DNA of 64,000 nt from NCBI GenBank assembly GCA_036675345.1, contig JAKFFE010000013.1, forward strand, positions 47,480 to 111,479. Direction: 5' to 3'. The stretch comes from JALYOC01 sp036675345 (GTDB taxonomy: Bacteria > Myxococcota > Myxococcia > Myxococcales > Myxococcaceae). The notes beneath the pieces were generated by a model. The model ran no database searches and was not told the DNA's origin. It worked only from the letters and a program-made list of their open reading frames with translations. The translations under genes were made by a program, and so were the position numbers. Below, in pieces: positions 26,808 through 33,911 of this stretch (positions are counted from its first letter, which is position 1; the number at the start of each line of letters is the position of its first letter).

Positions 26808-27155
26808 CTACTTGCCCTGCTGCTTGCGACGCTCGGCCTGGTAGTGCTTGGAGCACAGGCCCTTGGAGCGCGCCGGGTTCCCACAGCCCTCCACCTTGCA
26901 CAGCCGATCCTCGGGAATCGGCGAGCCCGGCTGCACCTTGGGCGGGCGGCCACGGCGGCGGCCGGTCTGGGCCTGCGCCTGGGCGCCACCGCCAGTGGCG
27001 AACGCGCCGCCGCTGCCCAGCCCGGCGTTGATCCCGCGGGCGACGCCGCGGCCCAGCGCCTCACCCAGCTGCTCCGCCCAACCGGAGAGGCCGGCGACGT
27101 TGAAGGTGGAGGTCAGAGGGGAGGTGGGTTCGGCGTTCTTCCGGGGGCGTGCCAT
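26808..27155 (-). CDS. Small AT-hook protein with C-terminal Cys/His motif
   Basis: This 115-residue basic protein is built of three parts. The first is an N-terminal segment with an amphipathic stretch and Gly/Ala-rich linker (about 1-70). The second is an AT-hook-like GRRRGRPPK with the GRP core (about 72-80). The third is a C-terminal CKVEGC..P.RSKGLCSKHY motif that may bind a metal ion. The layout suggests a DNA-binding or chromosome-associated protein; I know of no assigned function. The ATG at 27155 has GGAG 7 nt ahead. It sits downstream of trxA beyond a strong terminator, so it needs its own promoter, which I could not identify. Confidence 0.75.
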   Translation of the reverse strand: MARPRKNAEPTSPLTSTFNVAGLSGWAEQLGEALGRGVARGINAGLGSGGAFATGGGAQAQAQTGRRRGRPPKVQPGSPIPEDRLCKVEGCGNPARSKGLCSKHYQAERRKQQGK

Positions 27156-27185
27156 GGGAGGCTCCGTGGATGGGGGCAAAACAAG

Positions 27186-27218
27186 AAAACGGCTGCCGTG
27201 TTGCAGGGCAGCCGTTTT
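27186..27218 (-). terminator. Intrinsic terminator of trxA (bidirectional hairpin)
   Basis: AAAACGGCTGCC (27186-27197) pairs perfectly with GGCAGCCGTTTT (27207-27218) around 9 nt. On the minus strand it ends in TTTTCTTGTTTTG, a good U tract. It lies about 110 nt downstream of trxA and is the best terminator in the window. Confidence 0.85.
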
Positions 27219-27326
27219 CGCCCCGTCGAGGGGGCCTGTCAACGATGTTCACACATACTTCGGCTCAGTACGTCCGGGATGATGCGTTGATCCCTGGATT
27301 TACCGATATCGAAGTCGGTGGGGGGA

Positions 27327-27650
27327 CTAGACCACCTTGGCCACCGCGGCCTCGATCTTGGCCTTGTTGGCCCCCACGATCTGGTCCACCACCTGCCCGT
27401 TCTTGAACACCAGCAGGGTGGGGATGGAGCGGATCCCGTACTGCTGGGGCGTGTCCTGGTTGTCGTCGATGTTCACCTTGGCGACCTTGAGCTTGCCCTT
27501 GTGCCGGGCAGCCAGCTCTTCGACCACCGGGGCAATTGCCCGGCAGGGGGCGCACCAGGTGGCCCAGAAGTCCACCAACACCGGCTCTGCGGATTCCAGC
27601 ACCTGCTGCTTGAACTCGCTGTCGCTGATCTCCACCACGTCGCCTGCCAT
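27327..27650 (-). CDS. trxA: Thioredoxin
   Basis: This 107-residue thioredoxin reduces protein disulfides using electrons from thioredoxin reductase. The redox site is WCAPC at 32-36 (C33 and C36); the canonical site is WCGPC, so Gly is replaced by Ala. The cis-Pro loop SIPTLLVFKNGQ and the buried Asp (VDFWA) are present. The ATG at 27650 has AGGAGGA at an ideal spacing. No signal peptide is seen, so it is cytoplasmic. Confidence 0.97.
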   Translation of the reverse strand: MAGDVVEISDSEFKQQVLESAEPVLVDFWATWCAPCRAIAPVVEELAARHKGKLKVAKVNIDDNQDTPQQYGIRSIPTLLVFKNGQVVDQIVGANKAKIEAAVAKVV

Positions 27651-27692
27651 TGTTCCTCCTGGGGCCCACCGAGTCTGGGTGCGAGAGCCAGA

Positions 27693-27719
27693 CTTATTCG
27701 TCAGGGTGGTGGCTTTCAA
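27693..27719 (-). promoter_or_regulatory. Candidate promoter of trxA
   Basis: On the minus strand TTGAAA (27714-27719, 5/6) precedes AATAAG (27693-27698, 4/6) by 15 nt, a short spacer. The leader would be about 36 nt. Confidence 0.35.
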
Positions 27720-27757
27720 GGCGCATCCAGTGAAAGGAAGCCCGCGCTGTCCCGGGG

Positions 27758-27766
27758 TGTTACAAT
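27758..27766 (+). promoter_or_regulatory. Extended -10 promoter of the heme operon, leaderless start
   Basis: TGtTACAAT is an extended -10 (TGn plus a 5/6 TATAAT). The GTG start of the first gene lies 6 nt past it and no Shine-Dalgarno exists, so the mRNA should start at the start codon. No -35 is evident, as expected for an extended -10. Confidence 0.6.
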
Positions 27767-27772
27767 GGCGCC

Positions 27773-28147
27773 GTGGCCAAGCTCTTCCTCCCCCAGGCGA
27801 CGCTCGAAGAGTGGGCGCTCGACGACAAGGCGGACGTCAAGGACGGCAAGCTGACGATCCCCGGCGAGAACGCGACCTATCCGGTGGCGGCCGCCGTTCA
27901 TTTCCTCAAGGTGGTCAGCGGGACCGACGACCACAAGCTGGTGCAGAAGGTGAAGTCATTGGAGCACCTCCAGCAACTGGGCGCCGAGCACCTGGCGGAC
28001 TCGGTGTTGATGGGCGAGACCGCCTATGAGGTGGTCCCCGGCTATGTGACCGAGGTCCCCGTCACCCAGTTGCCTGCGGGGGGCAGGGAGAAGCCGGTCA
28101 ATCCGGAGGCGGATCTGCTGGCCGCCTTCCTGCTCAACAAGCTGTAG
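27773..28147 (+). CDS. Conserved hypothetical protein, first gene of the heme operon
   Basis: I do not recognise this 124-residue soluble protein. It begins MAKLFLPQATLEEWALDDKAD and looks alpha/beta, with a strand-turn-strand opening (KDGKLTIPGENATYPV). A charged middle (DDHKLVQKVKSLEHLQQLG) follows, and the C-terminus ends in a hydrophobic helix (ADLLAAFLLNKL). It has no signal peptide. The GTG at 27773 is read from an extended -10 box with no leader. It ends 2 nt before the HemX-like gene (TAGccATG), so it is part of the heme operon, but nothing in it indicates a heme enzyme. Confidence 0.78.
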   Translation: MAKLFLPQATLEEWALDDKADVKDGKLTIPGENATYPVAAAVHFLKVVSGTDDHKLVQKVKSLEHLQQLGAEHLADSVLMGETAYEVVPGYVTEVPVTQLPAGGREKPVNPEADLLAAFLLNKL

Positions 28148-28149
28148 CC

Positions 28150-28941
28150 ATGGTTCGATTGCTCCACTCCATTGCCTGTCATGCCTATGGGGCCGCGGCG
28201 GTGGCTTACCTGCTGTACCTGGTGCGTCCGTGGCGGGTGATCCCGCTGCTGGGCCGCTCGCTGATGGGCACCGGGCTGGTGCTGCACGCGGTGGGGCTGG
28301 CGTTGCTGTTCGCCGGCCAGGGGGGACGCCCGGTGGGGATGGCCCAGGCCTTCTCCTCGATGGCGCTGTTGCTGGTGGCCATCTACCTGGGGCTGGACCT
28401 GCGCTACCGGATCCCGGTGCTGGGCGCCTTCCTCACTCCGCTGGCGCTGCTGGTGCTGGTCCCGGGGTTGATCCTGGGGACAGATGGCGTGGCGGAGGGG
28501 TTGCGCGGACCTTTGCTTCCGGTGCACGTGACCGTGGCGCTGCTGGGAGTGGCCGCCTTCACGGTGGCTGCCGGCGTGGGCGGGGTGTACCTGCTGATGG
28601 AGCGGCAGGTGAAAGAGAAGCACTTCGGACTGCTGTTCGCGCGGTTGCCCTCGCTGCAGCTGTTGGACGACCTCAACCGGGGCCTGGTGTCCTGGGGGTT
28701 CATCGCCCTTTCGGTGACCGTGGTCACCGGGGCGCTGTTCTCCGGCAGCGCCTTCTGGTCCGGGCCCAAGCAGATCGCCACCGTGGTGGCCTGGCTGGCC
28801 TTCGCGGTGTTGCTCAACGCGCGGGCCTTCGCCGGCTGGCAGGGCCGCCGGGCCGCGGTGCTGACCATGGCCGGGTTCGCGGTGCTGGTGGTCTCCTTCT
28901 GGACCGCCTTTACCCCCTCGCTGGTGGGAGGGCTCCACTGA
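28150..28941 (+). CDS. HemX/CcsA-like cytochrome c assembly family membrane protein
   Basis: The 263 residues form about eight transmembrane helices of the cytochrome c assembly (CcsA/CcmC) superfamily. In true CcsA/CcmC a WGxxWxWD heme-handling motif precedes the last helices. Here the aligned loop reads SAFWSGPKQ and lacks the tryptophan-rich motif, as in HemX/YpjD proteins encoded beside hemA. HemX-type proteins have been linked to control of glutamyl-tRNA reductase level in Bacillus. It lies 2 nt after the unknown gene and 1 nt before hemA, so the same control role is inferred from context. Confidence 0.8.
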   Translation: MVRLLHSIACHAYGAAAVAYLLYLVRPWRVIPLLGRSLMGTGLVLHAVGLALLFAGQGGRPVGMAQAFSSMALLLVAIYLGLDLRYRIPVLGAFLTPLALLVLVPGLILGTDGVAEGLRGPLLPVHVTVALLGVAAFTVAAGVGGVYLLMERQVKEKHFGLLFARLPSLQLLDDLNRGLVSWGFIALSVTVVTGALFSGSAFWSGPKQIATVVAWLAFAVLLNARAFAGWQGRRAAVLTMAGFAVLVVSFWTAFTPSLVGGLH

Positions 28942-28942
28942 C

Positions 28943-30271
28943 ATGGAGCTGTGTTGCATCGGGGTCTCCCACCACAGCGCCCCGCTGAGCGTGCGCGAGC
29001 GGCTGGCCGTTCCCGGCGAGCGGCAGCAGGCGATCTTGCGCACCCTGGCCGAGCGGGGCCGGGAGGCGTTGATGGTCTCCACCTGCAACCGGGTGGAGTT
29101 CTACGTGGCCGCCGGCGAGGTCCAGGCACTGAAGGCGGAGATCCGGGACGCGATCCTGGATCTGGCGGGGGCGGAGGCGCTGGGCCACCTCTACGAGCAC
29201 GAGGGGGAAAAGGCGCTGACCCACCTGTTCCGGGTCGCCTCCAGCCTGGACTCGATGGTGGTGGGCGAACCGCAGATCCTGGGCCAGGTGAAGGACGCGC
29301 TGGAGCTGGCCCAGGGGTCGGGATCCGCGCGTGGCGAGCTGACCCGCGCCTGTTCCGCGGCCTTCTCCACCGCCAAGCGGGTCCGCACCGAGACCGCGAT
29401 CGGCCGCTCCTCGGTGTCCATGGCCTCGGCGGCGGTGGCGCTGGCCAAGAAGATCTTCGGGGAGCTGACCGGCAAGAGCGTGATGGTGGTGGGGGCGGGG
29501 GAGATGGCCGAGTTGGCCGCCCGGCACCTGGCCTCGGAGGGGGTGGCCCGGATCGTGGTCACCAACCGGACCCTGGAGAAGGCCCAGGCCCTGGCGGCGC
29601 TGGTGGGCGGCGAGGCCCGCCCGTTCGAGGAGCTGGCCGAGCTGCAGGTGGCCGCGGATGTGATCATCACCTGCACCGCCTCGCCCACCCCGCTGTTCAC
29701 CCGGGCATCGGTGGGGCCGGCGCTCAAGCCGCGCCGGCACCGGCCGCTGTTCCTGGTGGATCTGGCGGTGCCCCGGGACGTGGACCCGGACGTGGGGGGG
29801 CTGGAGGGGGTCTACGCCTACGACGTGGACGATCTGCAGCGGGTGATCGCGGAGAACACCGCCGCCCGCGCCGCGGAGGCCGCCCGGGCAGAGGTGATCG
29901 TGGTGGAGGAGGTGGCCCGCTTCGTCCAGATCCGGGCCCAGCGACAGGGGACGCCGGTGTTGGGACAGCTGAGGAAGAAGGCGGAGGGGATTGCCCGCGC
30001 CGAGGTGGAGCGCACCCTGCAGGCGATGGGGCCCGCCCTGACCGAGAAGCAGCGGCGCAGCGTGGAGGCGATGGGGATGGCGATCGTGAACAAGCTGCTC
30101 CACCAGCCCACCGCGCGACTGCGGGCGCGGGACGGCGGCGCCGGTCTGGCCGACGCCGCCGCGGAGCTGTTCGGGCTGGAGGAGGAGGCGCTGCGCCTGG
30201 AGGCGCCGGCGGCGGAGGAGGGTTCCCCGGTACCGCTTCCCGCGGTGGCCACCGGAGGGTCCCGCCAGTGA
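28943..30271 (+). CDS. hemA: Glutamyl-tRNA reductase
   Basis: HemA reduces glutamyl-tRNA to glutamate-1-semialdehyde, the committed step of C5-pathway tetrapyrrole synthesis. The catalytic cysteine is C48 in STCNR. GVSHHSAPLSVRE, the VGEPQILGQVK loop, the NADPH-binding VMVVGAGEMAELAARHL and the C-terminal dimerisation domain are all present. The 442 residues include a slightly long acidic tail. GGGAGGG precedes the ATG. It overlaps hemC by GTGA. The neighbours hemC and hemD make the next two heme steps except hemB, which is not in the window. Confidence 0.97.
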   Translation: MELCCIGVSHHSAPLSVRERLAVPGERQQAILRTLAERGREALMVSTCNRVEFYVAAGEVQALKAEIRDAILDLAGAEALGHLYEHEGEKALTHLFRVASSLDSMVVGEPQILGQVKDALELAQGSGSARGELTRACSAAFSTAKRVRTETAIGRSSVSMASAAVALAKKIFGELTGKSVMVVGAGEMAELAARHLASEGVARIVVTNRTLEKAQALAALVGGEARPFEELAELQVAADVIITCTASPTPLFTRASVGPALKPRRHRPLFLVDLAVPRDVDPDVGGLEGVYAYDVDDLQRVIAENTAARAAEAARAEVIVVEEVARFVQIRAQRQGTPVLGQLRKKAEGIARAEVERTLQAMGPALTEKQRRSVEAMGMAIVNKLLHQPTARLRARDGGAGLADAAAELFGLEEEALRLEAPAAEEGSPVPLPAVATGGSRQ

Positions 30272-31218
30272 GTCCCCAGCGACAGACCCTGACCATCGCC
30301 ACCCGCGCCAGTCCGCTGGCGATGTGGCAGGCCCGGCACGTGGCGGCACTGATCGAGTCCCGGCACCGGCTGTCGGTGCAGCTGCTGGATCTCTCCACCG
30401 AGGGGGACCGCTTCCTCCAGGCGCCGCTGGCGACGATCGGCGGCAAGGGCCTGTTCGTGAAGGAGATCGAAGCGGCGTTGCTGGACGGGCGGGCGGACCT
30501 GGCGGTGCACAGCCTCAAGGACATGACCTCCGCCATGCCCCCGGAGCTGATTTTGGGCTGCATCCCGGAGCGCGAGGATCCGCGCGACGCCTTCGTGGGC
30601 CGCAAGGCGAAGACGGTGGAGGCGCTGCGCCCGGGCGCGCGGGTGGGGACCTCCTCCCTGCGCCGGGCTTGTCAGCTGCGTGAGCGCCGGCCGGATCTGG
30701 AGATCGTCCCCCTGCGGGGCAACGTGCAGACCCGGCTGCGCAAGCTGGAGGAGCTGGACCTGGATGGGGCGGTGCTGGCCCACGCCGGGCTCAAGCGGCT
30801 GGGGCTGGAGCAGGTGGTCACCCAGGTGCTGGATCCCTCCCAGAGCCTGCCCGCGGTGGGCCAGGGCGCGCTGGCGGTGCAGTGCCGCCGCGACGATCCC
30901 CGGGTGCGCGAGCTGCTTTCGGCCTTCGATCACCCCACCACCCTGACCACGGTCACCGCCGAGCGGGCGTTCCTGACGCTGCTGGAGGGCGGCTGCAGCG
31001 TCCCCCTGGCGGGCTACGCCGAGCTGGAAGGGGAGACCTTGACGGTGCGGGGGCTGATCGGCGCCCCGGATGGCTCACGGGTGCTGCGCGCCCGGCGGCA
31101 GGGGCCGGCCGGGCAGCCGGAGGCGCTGGGCCGGGCCCTGGCCCAGGACCTGCTGGAGCAGGGGGGGGCGGCGCTGCTGCGCGGCCATCTGGACTCCCAG
31201 CCGGTCCCCGAATCCTGA
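30268..31218 (+). CDS. hemC: Porphobilinogen deaminase (hydroxymethylbilane synthase)
   Basis: HemC joins four porphobilinogens into hydroxymethylbilane. The 316 residues show TIATRASPLAMWQA, the catalytic-Asp segment DLAVHSLKDM, GTSSLRRACQL and RGNVQTRL. The dipyrromethane cofactor is attached to C243 in LEGGCSVPLAG. The GTG at 30268 follows GGAGGG and overlaps the hemA stop; a longer upstream frame exists but is the antisense-free shadow of hemA. hemD follows after 13 nt. Confidence 0.97.
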   Translation: MSPQRQTLTIATRASPLAMWQARHVAALIESRHRLSVQLLDLSTEGDRFLQAPLATIGGKGLFVKEIEAALLDGRADLAVHSLKDMTSAMPPELILGCIPEREDPRDAFVGRKAKTVEALRPGARVGTSSLRRACQLRERRPDLEIVPLRGNVQTRLRKLEELDLDGAVLAHAGLKRLGLEQVVTQVLDPSQSLPAVGQGALAVQCRRDDPRVRELLSAFDHPTTLTTVTAERAFLTLLEGGCSVPLAGYAELEGETLTVRGLIGAPDGSRVLRARRQGPAGQPEALGRALAQDLLEQGGAALLRGHLDSQPVPES

Positions 31219-31231
31219 TAGGTCGGGCCGG

Positions 31232-32017
31232 GTGAGCGAGCAGCGACTCTCTGGCGTCCGCGTCCTGGTCACCCGTCCCCGCGAACGGGCGGAGGAGCTG
31301 TGCTTCCTGCTGGAGGATGAGGGGGCCGAGGTGGTGGCCCTGCCTCTGTTGGAGCTGCTCCCGCCCGAGGACCCCCGTCCGTTGCTGGCCGCGGCGGAGT
31401 CCATCCACCGCTACGAGTGGGTGGTGTTCGCCAGCCCCCAGGCGGTGGACTCGCTGCTGGACGCGGTCCGGCAGGCGGGGACCCTGCACCACCTGCGCCG
31501 GGCGCTGATCGCCTGCGTGGGGCCGCGCACCGCCGCCCGGGCCAAGGCCGGCGGGCTGGACGTGAACATCGAGGGGGAGGCGGGGGGGCATGAACTGGCC
31601 CACGATCTGGCGCCGCGGATCGCCCCCGACTCGGAGGTGCTGATTCCCGCCGCCGAGCAGGGCCGGGAGGAGATCTTCCGCGTCCTCTCGGTGGTGCGGG
31701 CGCGGGTGACCCGGGTGGTGGCCTACCGCGCCGAGGAGGCCCGGCCGCCGCCGGAGGCGGTGGCGGCGCTGCAGGAGAACCCGCCCCGGGTGGGGTTGTT
31801 CGCCTCTCCGCGCACGGTGCAGGCCTATCTGGATGCGGTGGACGAGACCGCCCGTTCGCGGCTGGGAGCGCTGAAGTACGTGGCGATCGGCCGGACCACC
31901 GCGGCGGCGCTGGAGGAGGCAGGCCTGAAGGTGGCGGCGGTGGCCACCACCCCCTCCGCCGAAGGGCTGGTGGAGGCGGCGATCACCGCGCTGCAGCCCC
32001 TCCCCGACGCACCCTGA
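31232..32017 (+). CDS. hemD: Uroporphyrinogen-III synthase
   Basis: HemD inverts ring D of hydroxymethylbilane and cyclises it to uroporphyrinogen III. The 261 residues have the two-lobe pattern: VRVLVTRPRERAEEL at the start, the YEWVVFASPQAVDSLL segment, VLIPAAEQGREE and VGLFASPRTVQAYL. The family is weakly conserved, but position after hemC makes the call secure. The GTG at 31232 is chosen because it begins just before the conserved LSGVRVLVTRP strand. It ends the heme operon. Confidence 0.93.
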   Translation: MSEQRLSGVRVLVTRPRERAEELCFLLEDEGAEVVALPLLELLPPEDPRPLLAAAESIHRYEWVVFASPQAVDSLLDAVRQAGTLHHLRRALIACVGPRTAARAKAGGLDVNIEGEAGGHELAHDLAPRIAPDSEVLIPAAEQGREEIFRVLSVVRARVTRVVAYRAEEARPPPEAVAALQENPPRVGLFASPRTVQAYLDAVDETARSRLGALKYVAIGRTTAAALEEAGLKVAAVATTPSAEGLVEAAITALQPLPDAP

Positions 32018-32117
32018 GAGAAGGGGAAAGCCACCGCCCGGCCTTTCGGGGCTAAGCTGGAGACCGACTCACTATCCAGGCCGGTCGTACGGGCTTTTCT
32101 GCCCGAAGGTGTTCTCG

Positions 32118-33911
32118 ATGACGCGAGGTTCGGGGCTGATGAGCAAGCGGGTGCTGCTGACCACCTGGCTGGTGGCGGCCTCCGCCCTGGCGCAGGACGC
32201 CGGGTTCCTGGGCTACAAGATCTACCAGGACCCGTTCCCCTACTACGTCTACAGCGGGCCGGGAGTGACCGAGACCGGGCTGAGCCAGGCCACCATCTCG
32301 TCCACGGTGCAAGCCGCCTATGCCACCTGGAGGAACGTCTCCTGTTCCTACGTGGACTTCACCTTCGCCGGGACCCGCGCCTCTGCGGGGACCCCGGGGG
32401 ACGCCTTCAGCGTCAGCGCGATCTGGGTGACCAGCGCGGATGATCCCTTCTACGCCCAGGCGCTGGGGGGAGGGGAGGCGGTGGCCGCCGCCATCCCGCT
32501 CACCTACGCCGGGGCGGTGACCGGCTGCGACATCTACCTGAACAAGGTGGACTTCAGCTGGAACGTCACCGGCAGCTCGGTGAGCGTGGATCTCCAGACG
32601 GCGATCACCCGCGAGATCGGCCACTGCCTGGGGCTGGCGGACGGCTTCGACGAGGCCAGCGTGATGTTCGGGATCATCGAGCCGGGCAACGTCCGCCGGA
32701 CCTTGTCCGCCACCGACGAGGCCCAGCTGTGCACCCTGTACCGCAAGGACGGCTACGGCTCCCCCTGCGTCTACGACGGGGGCCAGGGCAGTTGCAACCA
32801 GCCGGGGCGGAACCTCAAGTGCATCACCGCGCTGTTGCCCAGCGGCGCCACCTCCACTCCCTTCTGCAGCGAGGGCTGTCCCTACAGCGCCACCACCAAC
32901 TCCTGCGAGTCGCCGCACGTGTGCCGGAATATTGTGCTGTTTCCGCCCCAGAGCGGCAGCTGCATGCCCAACAACAACGACGTCACCCAGGTGGGCGCCC
33001 CCTGTGACGGCGGGACGGTGGCCAGCTGCGGGCCCACGCCTCGCGCCGACTGCTTCCTGGAGGACAGCCTTCCTTCCGAACAGCCGCTGTGGAAGGGCGG
33101 CTACTGCAGCCAGTCCTGCACGGTGGGGGTGGCCAGCAGCTGTCCCTCCGCCTCCTCCTGCGTGGACCTGGGAGGCGGGGAGGCCCGCTGTCTGCAGAGC
33201 TGTCGCGCCGGCAGCGGCGACTGCCGTCCCGGCTACAGCTGCGCGGCGCTGCCCGGCCAGGCCCAGGGGGTGTGCATCTCCTCCTGTGGCGCGGACAACG
33301 ACTGTCCCAACGGTTCGGGCGGGCTGAACTACTGCCGCTCTTGTGACGGGCTGTGCTTCTCCAAGGAGAACACCGGCGCCCAGATCGGCGACCGCTGCAC
33401 CAATGACAGCACCTGTGGGCCGGCCCAGTTCTGCTACCACTACCCCAACACTCCGCTGGATCAGGGCGTGTGCACCCAGCCGTGCACCACCACCTGCACC
33501 GCGTGTCCCAACGGTTCGTTCTGCGCGGAGGCCCCCGGCGGCGTCCAGGTGTGTCTGCGCCACTGCCAGGAGGGGACCTGCGCGACCGGACAGCAGTGCG
33601 GGGTGGAGGGGGATCAGCGGGGCTGCAAGCCGCCCTGCCGCTTTGATCTGGACTGTCCCGATCCGTGGCGCTGTTCCGCTGGCCAGTGCGTCAACCCCTT
33701 CGAGGCCGCGGACGCGGGCGGGACCTGCGCGCTGTGCTTCGCCGGAGAGGGGGGCGCGGGATCGCCCAACCCTTCGGTGGACGGAGGCAGCGGCGGCGGC
33801 GGTGGCAGCAACTGTGGCTGCCAGAGCGGCGGGGACGTGCTCACCCTGTGGGCGTCCGGAGTGCTGGGGCTGCTGTGGCTGGGAAGGCGGCGCCGGTGGC
33901 GACTCCACTGA
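32118..33911 (+). CDS. Matrixin-like Cys-rich surface protein with MYXO-CTERM-like tail
   Basis: A signal peptide (MSKRVLLTTWLVAASALAQ) is followed by a matrixin-type metalloprotease fold (about residues 30-220). The zinc motif HExxHxxGxx(H/D) reads REIGHCLGLAD: R165 replaces the first His, E166 and H169 are kept, and D175 is the third ligand position. The Met-turn SVMF follows at 182-184. From about 220 to 555 the chain is made of Cys-rich repeats. The end is Gly/Ser linker, SNCGCQSGGD, a hydrophobic stretch and RRRR, which fits MYXO-CTERM sorting. Either ATG, 32118 or 32139, could be used. It overlaps the next gene by 16 nt. Protease activity is doubtful. Confidence 0.82.
   Translation: MTRGSGLMSKRVLLTTWLVAASALAQDAGFLGYKIYQDPFPYYVYSGPGVTETGLSQATISSTVQAAYATWRNVSCSYVDFTFAGTRASAGTPGDAFSVSAIWVTSADDPFYAQALGGGEAVAAAIPLTYAGAVTGCDIYLNKVDFSWNVTGSSVSVDLQTAITREIGHCLGLADGFDEASVMFGIIEPGNVRRTLSATDEAQLCTLYRKDGYGSPCVYDGGQGSCNQPGRNLKCITALLPSGATSTPFCSEGCPYSATTNSCESPHVCRNIVLFPPQSGSCMPNNNDVTQVGAPCDGGTVASCGPTPRADCFLEDSLPSEQPLWKGGYCSQSCTVGVASSCPSASSCVDLGGGEARCLQSCRAGSGDCRPGYSCAALPGQAQGVCISSCGADNDCPNGSGGLNYCRSCDGLCFSKENTGAQIGDRCTNDSTCGPAQFCYHYPNTPLDQGVCTQPCTTTCTACPNGSFCAEAPGGVQVCLRHCQEGTCATGQQCGVEGDQRGCKPPCRFDLDCPDPWRCSAGQCVNPFEAADAGGTCALCFAGEGGAGSPNPSVDGGSGGGGGSNCGCQSGGDVLTLWASGVLGLLWLGRRRRWRLH

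Noticed and set aside
28951..30267. Upstream extension of the hemC frame through hemA
   Set aside because: Same strand, but in a different frame from hemA and Gly/Arg-rich; the true hemC begins at the GTG at 30268, which has its own ribosome site.
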